Assembly (NCBI RefSeq): GCF_002858715.1
Contig: NZ_PJZH01000013.1
Location: 62,001 to 126,000 of the forward strand
Direction: 5' to 3'
From: Chimaeribacter coloradensis
Lineage (GTDB): Bacteria; Pseudomonadota; Gammaproteobacteria; Enterobacterales; Enterobacteriaceae
DNA: 64,000 nucleotides
Shown: positions 49,087-56,618 of the stretch, in pieces
Numbering within the stretch: position 1 is the stretch's first letter
Layout: each line of letters begins with the position of its first letter
Position numbers and translations under genes: made by a program
Notes under the pieces: model-generated
Databases searched by the model: none
What the model was told of the DNA's origin: nothing
What the model saw: only the letters and a program-made list of their open reading frames with translations

Positions 49087-49121
49087 TTGTTGTCGTTTAT
49101 AGGCTGGTGAGCAAGGGGCTT

Positions 49122-50870
49122 ATGGCTGGACGAATCCCGCGTGTATTTATCAATGACCTGCTGGCGCGCACTGACATCATCGATCTGATCGATGCCAGGG
49201 TGAAGCTGAAAAAGCAGGGCAGGAACTATCATGCGTGCTGCCCGTTCCACAATGAGAAAACCCCTTCTTTCACCGTCAACGGCGAGAAGCAGTTTTACCA
49301 CTGTTTCGGCTGCGGCGCGCACGGCAATGCCATCGATTTCCTGATGAATTACGACAGGCTGGAGTTTGTCGAAAGCATTGAGGAGCTGGCCACCATGCAT
49401 GGCCTGGACGTGCCTTACGAGGCGGGGTCCGGCCCTTCCCAGCTTGAGCGCCATCAGCGCCAGAGCCTGTATCAGTTGATGGAACAACTGAGTGCCCATT
49501 ATCAGCAAGCCCTGAACCAGCCCACTGCGCAGGTCGCCCGCGACTATCTGCAACAGCGCGGGCTGAGCCAGGAGATTGTCCAGCATTTCGCCATCGGCTT
49601 CGCCCCGGCCGGATGGGATAACACCCTGAAACGCTTTGGTAAAAACAGTGACAGCCGCACCGCGTTGAATGACGCCGGTATGCTCGTCACCAACGACCAG
49701 GGCCGGGTTTATGACCGTTTCCGCGAACGGGTGATGTTCCCGATCCGTGACAAGCGCGGGCGGGTGATCGCCTTTGGCGGCCGGGTGCTGGGCGATGGGG
49801 TACCCAAGTACCTCAACTCACCGGAAACCGAAATTTTCCATAAGGGCCGCCAGTTGTACGGCCTGTATGAAGCGCAGCAGAGCCACCCGGAGCTGGCCCG
49901 TCTGCTGGTGGTGGAAGGCTATATGGACGTCGTCGCCCTGGCGCAGTTCGGCATCGATTATGCCGTGGCTTCGCTCGGCACCGCGACCACCGCTGACCAC
50001 ATCCAGCTGATGTTCCGCGCCACCGACAACGTGGTGTGCTGCTATGACGGCGACCGCGCCGGCCGTGAAGCGGCCTGGCGTGCGCTGGAGACCGCCCTGC
50101 CCTACCTGACTGACGGGCGTCAGCTGCGCTTTATGTTTTTGCCTGACGGCGAAGACCCCGACACCCTGATCCGCAAAGAGGGCAAAGCGGCGTTTGAGCA
50201 GCGCATGGAGCAGGCTCAGCCGCTCTCTACTTTTTTGTTCGAAACGCTGCTGCCGCAGGTCGATTTGAGCAGCCCTGACGGGCGTGCCAAATTAAGCACC
50301 CTGGCACTGCCGCTGATCGGGCAGGTTCCCGGGGAAACGTTACGTCTTTATCTGCGCCAGCAGCTGGGTAACAAGCTGGGCATCCTGGATGACAGCCAGC
50401 TGGAAAAGCTGCTGCCCAAGCAGGGTGAAGGCGCAAATAGCTACCAGCCGCCTCAGCTAAAACGCACGACAATGCGTATACTGATAGGATTGTTGGTACA
50501 AAACCCCCGGCTGGCTACACTTATTCCTTCGCTGCAAGGCGTGGAACAAGCCGGGCTGGCAGGCTTTGACCTGTTTGTCGAGCTGGTGGAGACCTGCCTG
50601 GCCCAACCGGGCCTGACCACCGGCCAGTTGCTGGAGCAATACCGCGACAATAAATACAGCCAGCAGCTTGAAATCCTGGCGACATGGAACCACATGATCG
50701 TAGAGGATATGGTTGAGGAAACATTTGTGGACACGCTGGCCAGCCTGTATGACTCCGTCCTGGAGCAACGGCTGGAGACGCTGATCGCGCGCGCCCGGAC
50801 GCATGGTTTGAGCACGGAAGAACGGGAAGAGGTTCGCTCTCTCAACCAGGTACTGGCGAAAAAAAAATGA
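49122..50870 (+). CDS. dnaG: DNA primase DnaG
   Basis: 582 residues (E. coli 581). Synthesises RNA primers at the replication fork. N-terminal CHC2 zinc site (C40, H43, C61, C64), TOPRIM core (EGYMDVVAL and DGDRAGREA), and a C-terminal DnaB-binding helical domain (about 440-582). AAGGGG precedes the ATG at 49122; upstream open codons cover the internal hairpin. Confidence 0.98.
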   Translation: MAGRIPRVFINDLLARTDIIDLIDARVKLKKQGRNYHACCPFHNEKTPSFTVNGEKQFYHCFGCGAHGNAIDFLMNYDRLEFVESIEELATMHGLDVPYEAGSGPSQLERHQRQSLYQLMEQLSAHYQQALNQPTAQVARDYLQQRGLSQEIVQHFAIGFAPAGWDNTLKRFGKNSDSRTALNDAGMLVTNDQGRVYDRFRERVMFPIRDKRGRVIAFGGRVLGDGVPKYLNSPETEIFHKGRQLYGLYEAQQSHPELARLLVVEGYMDVVALAQFGIDYAVASLGTATTADHIQLMFRATDNVVCCYDGDRAGREAAWRALETALPYLTDGRQLRFMFLPDGEDPDTLIRKEGKAAFEQRMEQAQPLSTFLFETLLPQVDLSSPDGRAKLSTLALPLIGQVPGETLRLYLRQQLGNKLGILDDSQLEKLLPKQGEGANSYQPPQLKRTTMRILIGLLVQNPRLATLIPSLQGVEQAGLAGFDLFVELVETCLAQPGLTTGQLLEQYRDNKYSQQLEILATWNHMIVEDMVEETFVDTLASLYDSVLEQRLETLIARARTHGLSTEEREEVRSLNQVLAKKK

Positions 50871-51027
50871 CCATCTGACGGCTTAAGTGCCGATATATAG
50901 CGGGGCGATGCCCTGCACGACGCCGCCATAGCGGGCCGCGGCAACAACAAAAACGCCCCAAATGTTATCGTTGGCGGTTCCGCCGACCGACACCAACCCA
51001 AATACTCTGAAGTGTGGATACCGTCTT

Positions 51028-52869
51028 ATGGAGCAAAACCCGCAGTCACAGCTCAAACTTCTTGTCACCCGTGGTAAGGAGCAAGGCTATCTGACCTATG
51101 CTGAGGTCAATGACCATCTGCCGGAAGATATCGTCGACTCCGACCAGATCGAAGACATCATCCAGATGATTAACGACATGGGCATCCAGGTGCTGGAAGA
51201 AGCACCGGACGCCGATGATTTGATGCTGGCCGAAAACACCAACGACACCGACGAAGACGCGGCCGAAGCCGCTGCCCAGGTGTTGTCCAGCGTTGAGTCT
51301 GAAATTGGCCGTACGACCGATCCGGTGCGCATGTACATGCGCGAAATGGGTACCGTTGAACTGCTGACGCGTGAAGGTGAAATCGACATCGCCAAGCGCA
51401 TCGAAGACGGTATCAACCAGGTGCAGTGCTCGGTTGCCGAGTACCCGGAAGCCATTACCTACCTGCTGGAACAGTACGATCGCGTGGAAGCCGGCGAAAC
51501 CCGCCTTTCCGACCTGATCACCGGCTTCGTTGACCCGAACGCGGAAGAGGATATCGCCCCGACCGCCACCCACGTCGGCTCTGAGCTGCCGAACGAGGAG
51601 CTGGACGACGAAGACGAAGATGAAGATGAAGACGACGACAGCAGCGACGATGACAACAGCATCGACCCTGAACTGGCGCGCCAGAAATTCACCGATCTGC
51701 GCGAGCAGTATGAAGCGACCCGCACCGTCATCAAGACCAAAGGCCGCAGCCACGCCAGCGCCGCTGAAGAGATCCTGAAGCTTTCTGAGATCTTCAAACA
51801 GTTCCGCCTGGTGCCGAAACAGTTCGATTTCCTGGTCAACAGTATGCGTTCCATGATGGACCGCGTGCGTACCCAGGAGCGCATCATCATGAAGCTGTGC
51901 GTTGAACAGTGCAAAATGCCGAAGAAGAACTTCGTCAACCTGTTCGCCGGCAACGAGACCAGCGACGTCTGGTTCGAAGCTGCTGTCGCAATGGCCAAGC
52001 CGTGGTCTGAGAAGCTGAAAGACGTCAGTGAAGATGTGCAGCGCAGCCTGCAAAAACTGCGTCAGATCGAGGAAGAGACCGGCCTGACCATCGAGCAGGT
52101 GAAAGACATCAACCGCCGCATGTCGATTGGTGAAGCGAAAGCGCGCCGCGCCAAGAAAGAGATGGTGGAAGCGAACTTGCGTCTGGTGATCTCTATCGCC
52201 AAGAAATACACCAACCGCGGCCTGCAGTTCCTGGACCTGATTCAGGAAGGCAACATCGGCCTGATGAAAGCGGTAGACAAGTTTGAATACCGCCGTGGTT
52301 ACAAGTTCTCGACCTACGCCACCTGGTGGATTCGCCAGGCGATTACCCGCTCTATCGCCGACCAGGCGCGTACCATCCGTATTCCGGTGCATATGATTGA
52401 GACCATCAACAAGCTCAACCGTATCTCGCGCCAGATGCTGCAGGAGATGGGCCGTGAACCGACGCCGGAAGAGCTGGCAGAACGCATGCTGATGCCGGAA
52501 GACAAGATCCGCAAGGTGCTGAAGATTGCCAAAGAGCCGATCTCCATGGAGACGCCGATTGGTGATGATGAAGATTCGCATCTGGGTGACTTCATCGAAG
52601 ACACCACGCTGGAGCTGCCGCTGGACTCCGCCACCTCCGAGAGCCTGCGCTCTGCCACGCACGACGTGCTGGCCGGCCTGACGGCGCGTGAGGCGAAAGT
52701 CCTGCGTATGCGTTTCGGTATCGACATGAACACCGACCACACGCTGGAAGAGGTCGGCAAGCAGTTTGACGTAACGCGTGAGCGTATCCGCCAGATTGAA
52801 GCGAAGGCGCTGCGTAAACTGCGCCATCCGAGCCGCTCTGAAGTGCTGCGCAGCTTCCTGGACGACTAA
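51028..52869 (+). CDS. rpoD: RNA polymerase sigma-70 factor RpoD
   Basis: 613 residues, the same as E. coli. Region 1.1 at the N-terminus, region 1.2 from about residue 95 ([12 protein letters not shown]), a non-conserved region with a long acidic run (about 190-212), region 2 ([22 protein letters not shown]), region 3, and region 4.2 ([21 protein letters not shown]) that reads the -35 box. Translation starts at 51028. Last gene of the rpsU-dnaG-rpoD operon. Confidence 0.99.
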   Translation: MEQNPQSQLKLLVTRGKEQGYLTYAEVNDHLPEDIVDSDQIEDIIQMINDMGIQVLEEAPDADDLMLAENTNDTDEDAAEAAAQVLSSVESEIGRTTDPVRMYMREMGTVELLTREGEIDIAKRIEDGINQVQCSVAEYPEAITYLLEQYDRVEAGETRLSDLITGFVDPNAEEDIAPTATHVGSELPNEELDDEDEDEDEDDDSSDDDNSIDPELARQKFTDLREQYEATRTVIKTKGRSHASAAEEILKLSEIFKQFRLVPKQFDFLVNSMRSMMDRVRTQERIIMKLCVEQCKMPKKNFVNLFAGNETSDVWFEAAVAMAKPWSEKLKDVSEDVQRSLQKLRQIEEETGLTIEQVKDINRRMSIGEAKARRAKKEMVEANLRLVISIAKKYTNRGLQFLDLIQEGNIGLMKAVDKFEYRRGYKFSTYATWWIRQAITRSIADQARTIRIPVHMIETINKLNRISRQMLQEMGREPTPEELAERMLMPEDKIRKVLKIAKEPISMETPIGDDEDSHLGDFIEDTTLELPLDSATSESLRSATHDVLAGLTAREAKVLRMRFGIDMNTDHTLEEVGKQFDVTRERIRQIEAKALRKLRHPSRSEVLRSFLDD

Positions 52870-52888
52870 TCGCCCGGTTGCCGCCATT

Positions 52889-52914
52889 AAAAAGCCCCGT
52901 AAGGGGCTTTTTTT
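52889..52914 (+). terminator. Intrinsic terminator of rpoD
   Basis: AAAAAGCCCC (52889-52898) pairs with GGGGCTTTTT (52903-52912), loop GTAA, then more T. Confidence 0.95.
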
Positions 52915-52990
52915 ATGCCTGTCTGTTGGGGCAGGCATAGGTCGCGCCGGCTGGGCGTCGCCGGGTGACCTGCGGGCGGTTCCGCGCGGG

Positions 52991-53497
52991 CTACGGCGTG
53001 CGTTGCGTCAGGTCGAGATAAAGGGCGTGGTAGGCCGCCACCAGCTCATCAAGAGAGGCACGGTTCAGCCCACTGGGGTTAGGCAGCACCCACACCGCCG
53101 TGTCACCGATGCTCTCCGGCTGCTGCCCCCAGGCCACCTTTCTGACCCCGAACGCGCTGCTGTAAGCCTGCTTACCCAGCACGGCCAGCGCCCGCGGCTG
53201 ATAGTGAAGGATCTTCTCCCGCAGCGCCTCCCCGCCCTGCCGCAGCTCCGCCCGAGCCAGTTCCGAGGCCTCGACCGTCGGCCGGTCCACCAGGCGGGTG
53301 ATGCCGCAGCCGGTATCCAGCAATTGCAGCTCCTCTTCCGGCCGGAGCTGCCGCGCAGTAAACCCGGCCAGATGGATCACTTTCCAGAAGCGGTTATTGC
53401 TGTTGGCGAAATGGTAGCCATGATGCGCCGTAGATAACCCTGGGTTAATGCCGCAGAACACCACCTGCAACTCCGGCGCCAGGATGTCCTTAATCAT
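52991..53497 (-). CDS. mug: G/U mismatch-specific DNA glycosylase Mug
   Basis: 168 residues, equal to E. coli Mug. Removes uracil or ethenocytosine from mismatches. The active-site GINPG (N18) and the intercalating/loop motif NPSGL near 140 are present. Start at the ATG 53497 with GGGGAT upstream; a TTG four codons earlier also opens the frame. It converges on rpoD, as in E. coli. Confidence 0.96.
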   Translation of the reverse strand: MIKDILAPELQVVFCGINPGLSTAHHGYHFANSNNRFWKVIHLAGFTARQLRPEEELQLLDTGCGITRLVDRPTVEASELARAELRQGGEALREKILHYQPRALAVLGKQAYSSAFGVRKVAWGQQPESIGDTAVWVLPNPSGLNRASLDELVAAYHALYLDLTQRTP

Positions 53498-53621
53498 ATC
53501 GATCCCCAACGATTCATTTCTTTTGGTTATCGCAAAAACCTTCAGAAATTACAACAGCGTATTCTGAGCAGAAAAACGTCATCCAGCCGGCCAAAGGTAG
53601 ACCTGCTGATGATAACTGCCG

Positions 53622-53627
53622 TATAAT
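53622..53627 (+). promoter_or_regulatory. -10 element of ileX
   Basis: A perfect TATAAT ends 10 bases before the tRNA. The bases between are GC-rich (GCCGCCC), the discriminator type of stringently controlled stable-RNA promoters. A weak TAGACC lies 18 bases upstream. Confidence 0.65.
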
Positions 53628-53637
53628 CACGCCGCCC

Positions 53638-53713
53638 GGCCCCTTAGCTCAGTGGTTAGAGCAGGCGACTCATAATCGCTTGGTCGTTGGTTCAAACCCA
53701 ACAGGGGCCACCA
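53638..53713 (+). tRNA. ileX: tRNA-Ile(CAU), lysidine-modified type
   Basis: 76 bases with encoded CCA. Acceptor GGCCCCT/AGGGGCC pairs fully; D arm contains TTAGCTCAGTGGTTAGAGC; the anticodon loop is CTCATAA, anticodon CAT; TPsiC loop is GTTCAAACC. Nearly identical to E. coli ileX, whose C34 is changed to lysidine by TilS so that it reads AUA as isoleucine, and which sits at this same place near mug. The 3' end forms the left junction of the AT-rich island. Confidence 0.97.
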
Positions 53714-53721
53714 AATTTATC

Positions 53722-53760
53722 AAGGACTTAGACAGGAAACTGGCTGAGTCCTTTTTGTTT
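53722..53760 (+). terminator. Terminator after ileX
   Basis: AAGGACTTAG (53722-53731) pairs with CTGAGTCCTT (53744-53753, one G-U) and is followed by TTTGTTT. Confidence 0.75.
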
Positions 53761-53772
53761 TCTGGCTTTTCA

Positions 53773-53793
53773 GGTGATGTAGTGGGTGATGTA
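53773..53793 (+). repeat. Direct repeat pair inside the island's left end
   Basis: GGTGATGTA occurs at 53773-53781 and 53785-53793, 12 bases apart, 60 bases after the tRNA. Paired short repeats beside an attachment site are typical of integrase arm-type binding sites, but this is inference because no integrase is seen. Confidence 0.4.
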
Positions 53794-53835
53794 ATTACCT
53801 GGTAACCCCCACTTTGGGATGAGACCTTAAAGCGT

Positions 53836-54591
53836 ATGAATTTATTTGAAGAGCTTGAAGAAGCCGAATCTAAAACCCAAACTCAAGAACAAATAAGCCC
53901 ATGCTTTGTGAGCCTTTATTCCGTTTGTACTTCTCTCAAGAATGAAAAGCCTTCAGTGACTTGGTCTTCGATTGCCCACATCCTTACCAGGCGACTTGAG
54001 AAGTATCAGCTTTTGATGCGCAATGGTAATGGATTGGTTCATGTAGGCAAAGGCATCATTACTTTCGAGGGCCGTAGTGAGCACTATGAAGAAGTTGGCA
54101 AAAATGCGCAGCCAAGACTCTCGCTGTTGCTTAGCAGCCTGCATGATGAAAGCATCCAGCAAAGTATTTTGAAAATGTTTGGCTATTCTAAGCCAGACAT
54201 AGAAGCAGCCTTAGGACTCACGTTACCCATTATTAAGCCGTTATCTGTTGATCATTCAGCAGAAATTTTTAAATTGAAAGAAACTAATGCTCGATTAGAA
54301 AAAGAAAATGCCAGATTGAGCCAAACCAAAAAAGCGTACCTCACCGAAAAAAATGCCGTTGTACGCGAAGACATCTTAAAAGCTATCATCAGCCTCATTT
54401 ATGCTCCCAATCTGTACATAGAGAACAGCCATACCGTAGAAGTCGTAAAGAAAAATCTTCCAACTGCGCGGGCGTTAGTAAAGTTGCTTGACCAGAAATC
54501 GACTATATTTTGGCCTGATATGGCAGAACCACCACTCGCAGTTGAGACAATCGAGAGGCTGATTGCTAAACAAATCAAATTATTAAAATAA
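53836..54591 (+). CDS. Unknown island protein with coiled coil
   Basis: 251 residues; family not recognised. AT-rich codon use unlike the backbone. The N-terminus is acidic (MNLFEELEEAES). Residues about 20-110 look globular with a possible DNA- or protein-binding fold (TWSSIAHILTRRLEKYQLL). A coiled coil spans about 140-175 (IFKLKETNARLEKENARLSQ), and the C-terminal 75 residues are helical and basic (ERLIAKQIKLLK). No signal peptide or membrane segment. It is the first gene after the tRNA junction, where an integrase is usual, but no tyrosine-recombinase R-H-R-Y pattern is visible. GGGATGAG lies some distance upstream, so the ribosome-binding site is weak. Confidence 0.75.
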   Translation: MNLFEELEEAESKTQTQEQISPCFVSLYSVCTSLKNEKPSVTWSSIAHILTRRLEKYQLLMRNGNGLVHVGKGIITFEGRSEHYEEVGKNAQPRLSLLLSSLHDESIQQSILKMFGYSKPDIEAALGLTLPIIKPLSVDHSAEIFKLKETNARLEKENARLSQTKKAYLTEKNAVVREDILKAIISLIYAPNLYIENSHTVEVVKKNLPTARALVKLLDQKSTIFWPDMAEPPLAVETIERLIAKQIKLLK

Positions 54592-54611
54592 ATATAATGA
54601 AATCAAGTAGT

Positions 54612-54639
54612 AAAGCTAACTTACCGGGAAGTTAGCTTT
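54612..54639 (+). terminator. Perfect hairpin after the unknown island gene
   Basis: AAAGCTAACTT (54612-54622) pairs completely with AAGTTAGCTTT (54629-54639), loop ACCGGG. It lies 21 bases after the stop; the tail is not U-rich, so it may instead be an operator. Confidence 0.55.
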
Positions 54640-54709
54640 CACTTCCCAAAAAAATTTATTCTGGTTTGTTTAAATCCTCCTTGAAGAGAAATGGTTTAAT
54701 GAGGAACAA

Positions 54710-54910
54710 ATGAATACCACGAATATCTATCCAGTGCAGTCCCCACAGCCCCTTATCCGCATTAGCAAAATGTTGGAACTGCTGGATTGTAGCCGTACTA
54801 CTCTCTACCGTTGGGTCCAGCAAGGCGACTTTCCGCAACCCCTGAAACGTGCTGGCCGTACTTTGGGCTGGCAGCTTTCAGTCTACGAAAGCTGGTTGCA
54901 AAACAGCTAA
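54710..54910 (+). CDS. AlpA-family phage-type regulator
   Basis: 66 residues. MerR-like winged helix of the AlpA family: LIRISKMLELLDCSRTTLYRW followed by a wing (GDFPQPLKRAGRTLGWQL). In CP4-57-like elements AlpA activates the integrase gene and so excision; in P4-like islands such proteins control element genes. GAGGAAC precedes the ATG. Common in integrative elements next to tRNA genes. Confidence 0.88.
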   Translation: MNTTNIYPVQSPQPLIRISKMLELLDCSRTTLYRWVQQGDFPQPLKRAGRTLGWQLSVYESWLQNS

Positions 54911-54933
54911 CTTCCCTTTGTTGAGTCGTTAAT

Positions 54934-54963
54934 AAAAGCAGAGCCCCCGCTCTGCTTTTCTCT
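54934..54963 (+). terminator. Intrinsic terminator of the AlpA gene
   Basis: AAAAGCAGAG (54934-54943) pairs with CTCTGCTTTT (54950-54959), then CTCTTT. Confidence 0.85.
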
Positions 54964-55119
54964 TTCTGGTGCGGAACCAGATGAAACAAAACCTGGTGTA
55001 CTCGCTCCTAAAGAATGTAGGTGGTTAAGGCTGTAAAGCCGCGTATGCAAAGGGCTTAGCTTCGCAACTACGGTAAGCCTGACGCAGGATATTTATAATA
55101 TTTACCCGCTGGATGTTTA

Positions 55120-56208
55120 ATGAATATTGTTCAGAGCATGAATAAGTACGTTTATGACGGTTTAGTCTGGGATGTACTTCCCAATGAGTTAGATCAAGAA
55201 AAGAAAATTATGGATAAGCTGTTTGCTCTCAAAGATAAATGCTTTGAACATTCAAGCCGCCTGTTCGCACTTCGTATGGATTTCAGGCTCAATCATTACA
55301 CAGCCGACAACAGTCCTATCACTCACTTCCACCAGCAGCTCATCCCTGCATTACGCAAGAAATATCCTAAATCACTCATCAGCTATGCATGGGTTCGAGA
55401 GCAAGTTAAATCAGAAGCTCAGCACTACCACTACGTTCTCATCATGAATGCGCATCACGTCCGATATGCACCACCGCTGGTGGACCTTATGTCGCAATCA
55501 TGGGCTAAAGCTACTGGTGGTACTTACTGGTTGCCCCAAAACCCGTGGTACTTGCTTGGCCGTAATGATGCTGATTCCCAAGCTGGATTTATGAAGCGTG
55601 TCAGTTATCTCGGCAAGAAAAGAAGTAAAGAAAATACGCCTGCTGGAGTGAAGTGCTATGAAACAGCCCTTCGGTTTCCTAAGCGCATTACAGGAGAAAT
55701 TAAACCGGAGAAAATTGCAGGCAGTTGGGCAGCAGGGCCTGAACTACAAACTGAAGAAAGCTTTTCAAGTATTGATAAAGAGCCTCTAAAGCAAAGCATT
55801 TCACTACCTAAACAGCTCGAAAATTATGGGCTTATACCCGCTTTGCCAGGGAAAGAGCTGTCTACTAACAATCTACACTTGCCACGATCACTCTTTTGGA
55901 TTTGGCATCGTAACGCGTTTCGTCAGCAGCAGAAAACACTTGGGATTTCAGTTGAGAAGTACATATCTGACAACAGGTTGCAGCAAAAAAGTGCTACAAG
56001 ACATCTCAAACAAAGAGCTTTCAGTCCATTCTGGAACGAGCATATAGAACGCTACTACTGTTTTTACTGGCCCCTCGGTGCACCTGTTAAGTTGTATTGC
56101 GAATTGCATGGGCTGAAGTTCAGCTCAGCCCGGCGTTATCTGGTTAACTTCAACGCCCATAAAATTAAACATAAGAAGTCAAAACAAACGATGGGGTATC
56201 AGCTGTAA
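55120..56208 (+). CDS. Inovirus Gp2/YagK-YfjJ-like protein, possible HUH replication initiator
   Basis: 362 residues. Resembles the inovirus Gp2 family and the YagK/YfjJ proteins of cryptic prophages. Three blocks recall rolling-circle initiators: a hydrophobic motif 1 (RLFALRMDFRLN, 47-58), an HxH in motif 2 (QHYHYVLIMN, H102 and H104), and a Tyr/Lys-rich motif 3 (FMKRVSYLGKKRSK, about 163-176). The C-terminal third is basic (HKIKHKKSKQTMGYQL). AlpA plus this protein is a frequent pair in satellite-like islands. AT-rich. Ribosome-binding site is weak (GGAT). An origin-like repeat cluster lies 130-200 bases downstream. Replication function is inference. Confidence 0.8.
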   Translation: MNIVQSMNKYVYDGLVWDVLPNELDQEKKIMDKLFALKDKCFEHSSRLFALRMDFRLNHYTADNSPITHFHQQLIPALRKKYPKSLISYAWVREQVKSEAQHYHYVLIMNAHHVRYAPPLVDLMSQSWAKATGGTYWLPQNPWYLLGRNDADSQAGFMKRVSYLGKKRSKENTPAGVKCYETALRFPKRITGEIKPEKIAGSWAAGPELQTEESFSSIDKEPLKQSISLPKQLENYGLIPALPGKELSTNNLHLPRSLFWIWHRNAFRQQQKTLGISVEKYISDNRLQQKSATRHLKQRAFSPFWNEHIERYYCFYWPLGAPVKLYCELHGLKFSSARRYLVNFNAHKIKHKKSKQTMGYQL

Positions 56209-56337
56209 CCATCCAAGGTTTTTACCGAGAGGCGGGATGATTCCTAACTGCGTTTCGGCTATCAGCACATGCTTAAGAAGCAGAAAACTCATGGATAGCA
56301 TGCTGGCTTCCATGTTCTAAAAAAGATTACAACACTG

Positions 56338-56405
56338 GTGATCACGATCAAAAAAGTTGTCGTGATCAAGTGATCACTAATAGAGTAATGATCACTGACG
56401 CGATC
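56338..56405. repeat. GATC-rich inverted and direct repeat cluster
   Basis: Six GATC sites fall within 66 bases (56340, 56346, 56364, 56372, 56390, 56402). GTGATCAC occurs at 56338-56345 and 56370-56377; AGTGATCACT (56369-56378) is a perfect palindrome; TGATCACT recurs at 56389-56396. GATCACGA (56340-56347) and TCGTGATC (56360-56367) form an 8-bp hairpin with a 12-base loop. An AT-rich tract follows directly. The pattern resembles iterons or Dam-regulated origin or operator DNA. Confidence 0.75.
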
Positions 56406-56591
56406 AATAATACGTTTTGCCTTGAAAAAATATTAATTATAAATCAGTAATTTAATTAATAAATGAGGCACTCCAATTGGTACTCAAGTCTTTTGGGTAA
56501 GATTTAGAGCGGGGCTGTGCAAGTAAACTTTGATCGCAAGTAGTATGATCGCAGATGGGCAAATATGGTTATGAAAAATGAAATTAGCTTA

Positions 56592-56613
56592 GTGGGGCTA
56601 TCATCAGCCCCAC
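56592..56613 (-). terminator. Hairpin terminator of the hsd operon
   Basis: GTGGGGCT (56592-56599) pairs fully with AGCCCCAC (56606-56613), loop ATCATC, starting 5 bases after the hsdR stop. U tail on the minus strand is weak. Confidence 0.6.
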
Positions 56614-56618
56614 ATTCC

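Larger units (their letters stand above)
56209..56618. other. Island intergenic region with origin-like structure
   Basis: 410 bases between the Gp2-like gene and the 3' end of hsdR. It contains a dense GATC/GTGATCAC repeat cluster (56338-56405), then an AT-rich stretch (about 56415-56465), and at the right end the hsdR terminator. No gene is supported. Confidence 0.6.

Noticed and set aside
51046-52938. 630-codon open frame opposite rpoD
   Set aside because: Shadow of rpoD codon bias; no ribosome-binding site and no recognisable product.
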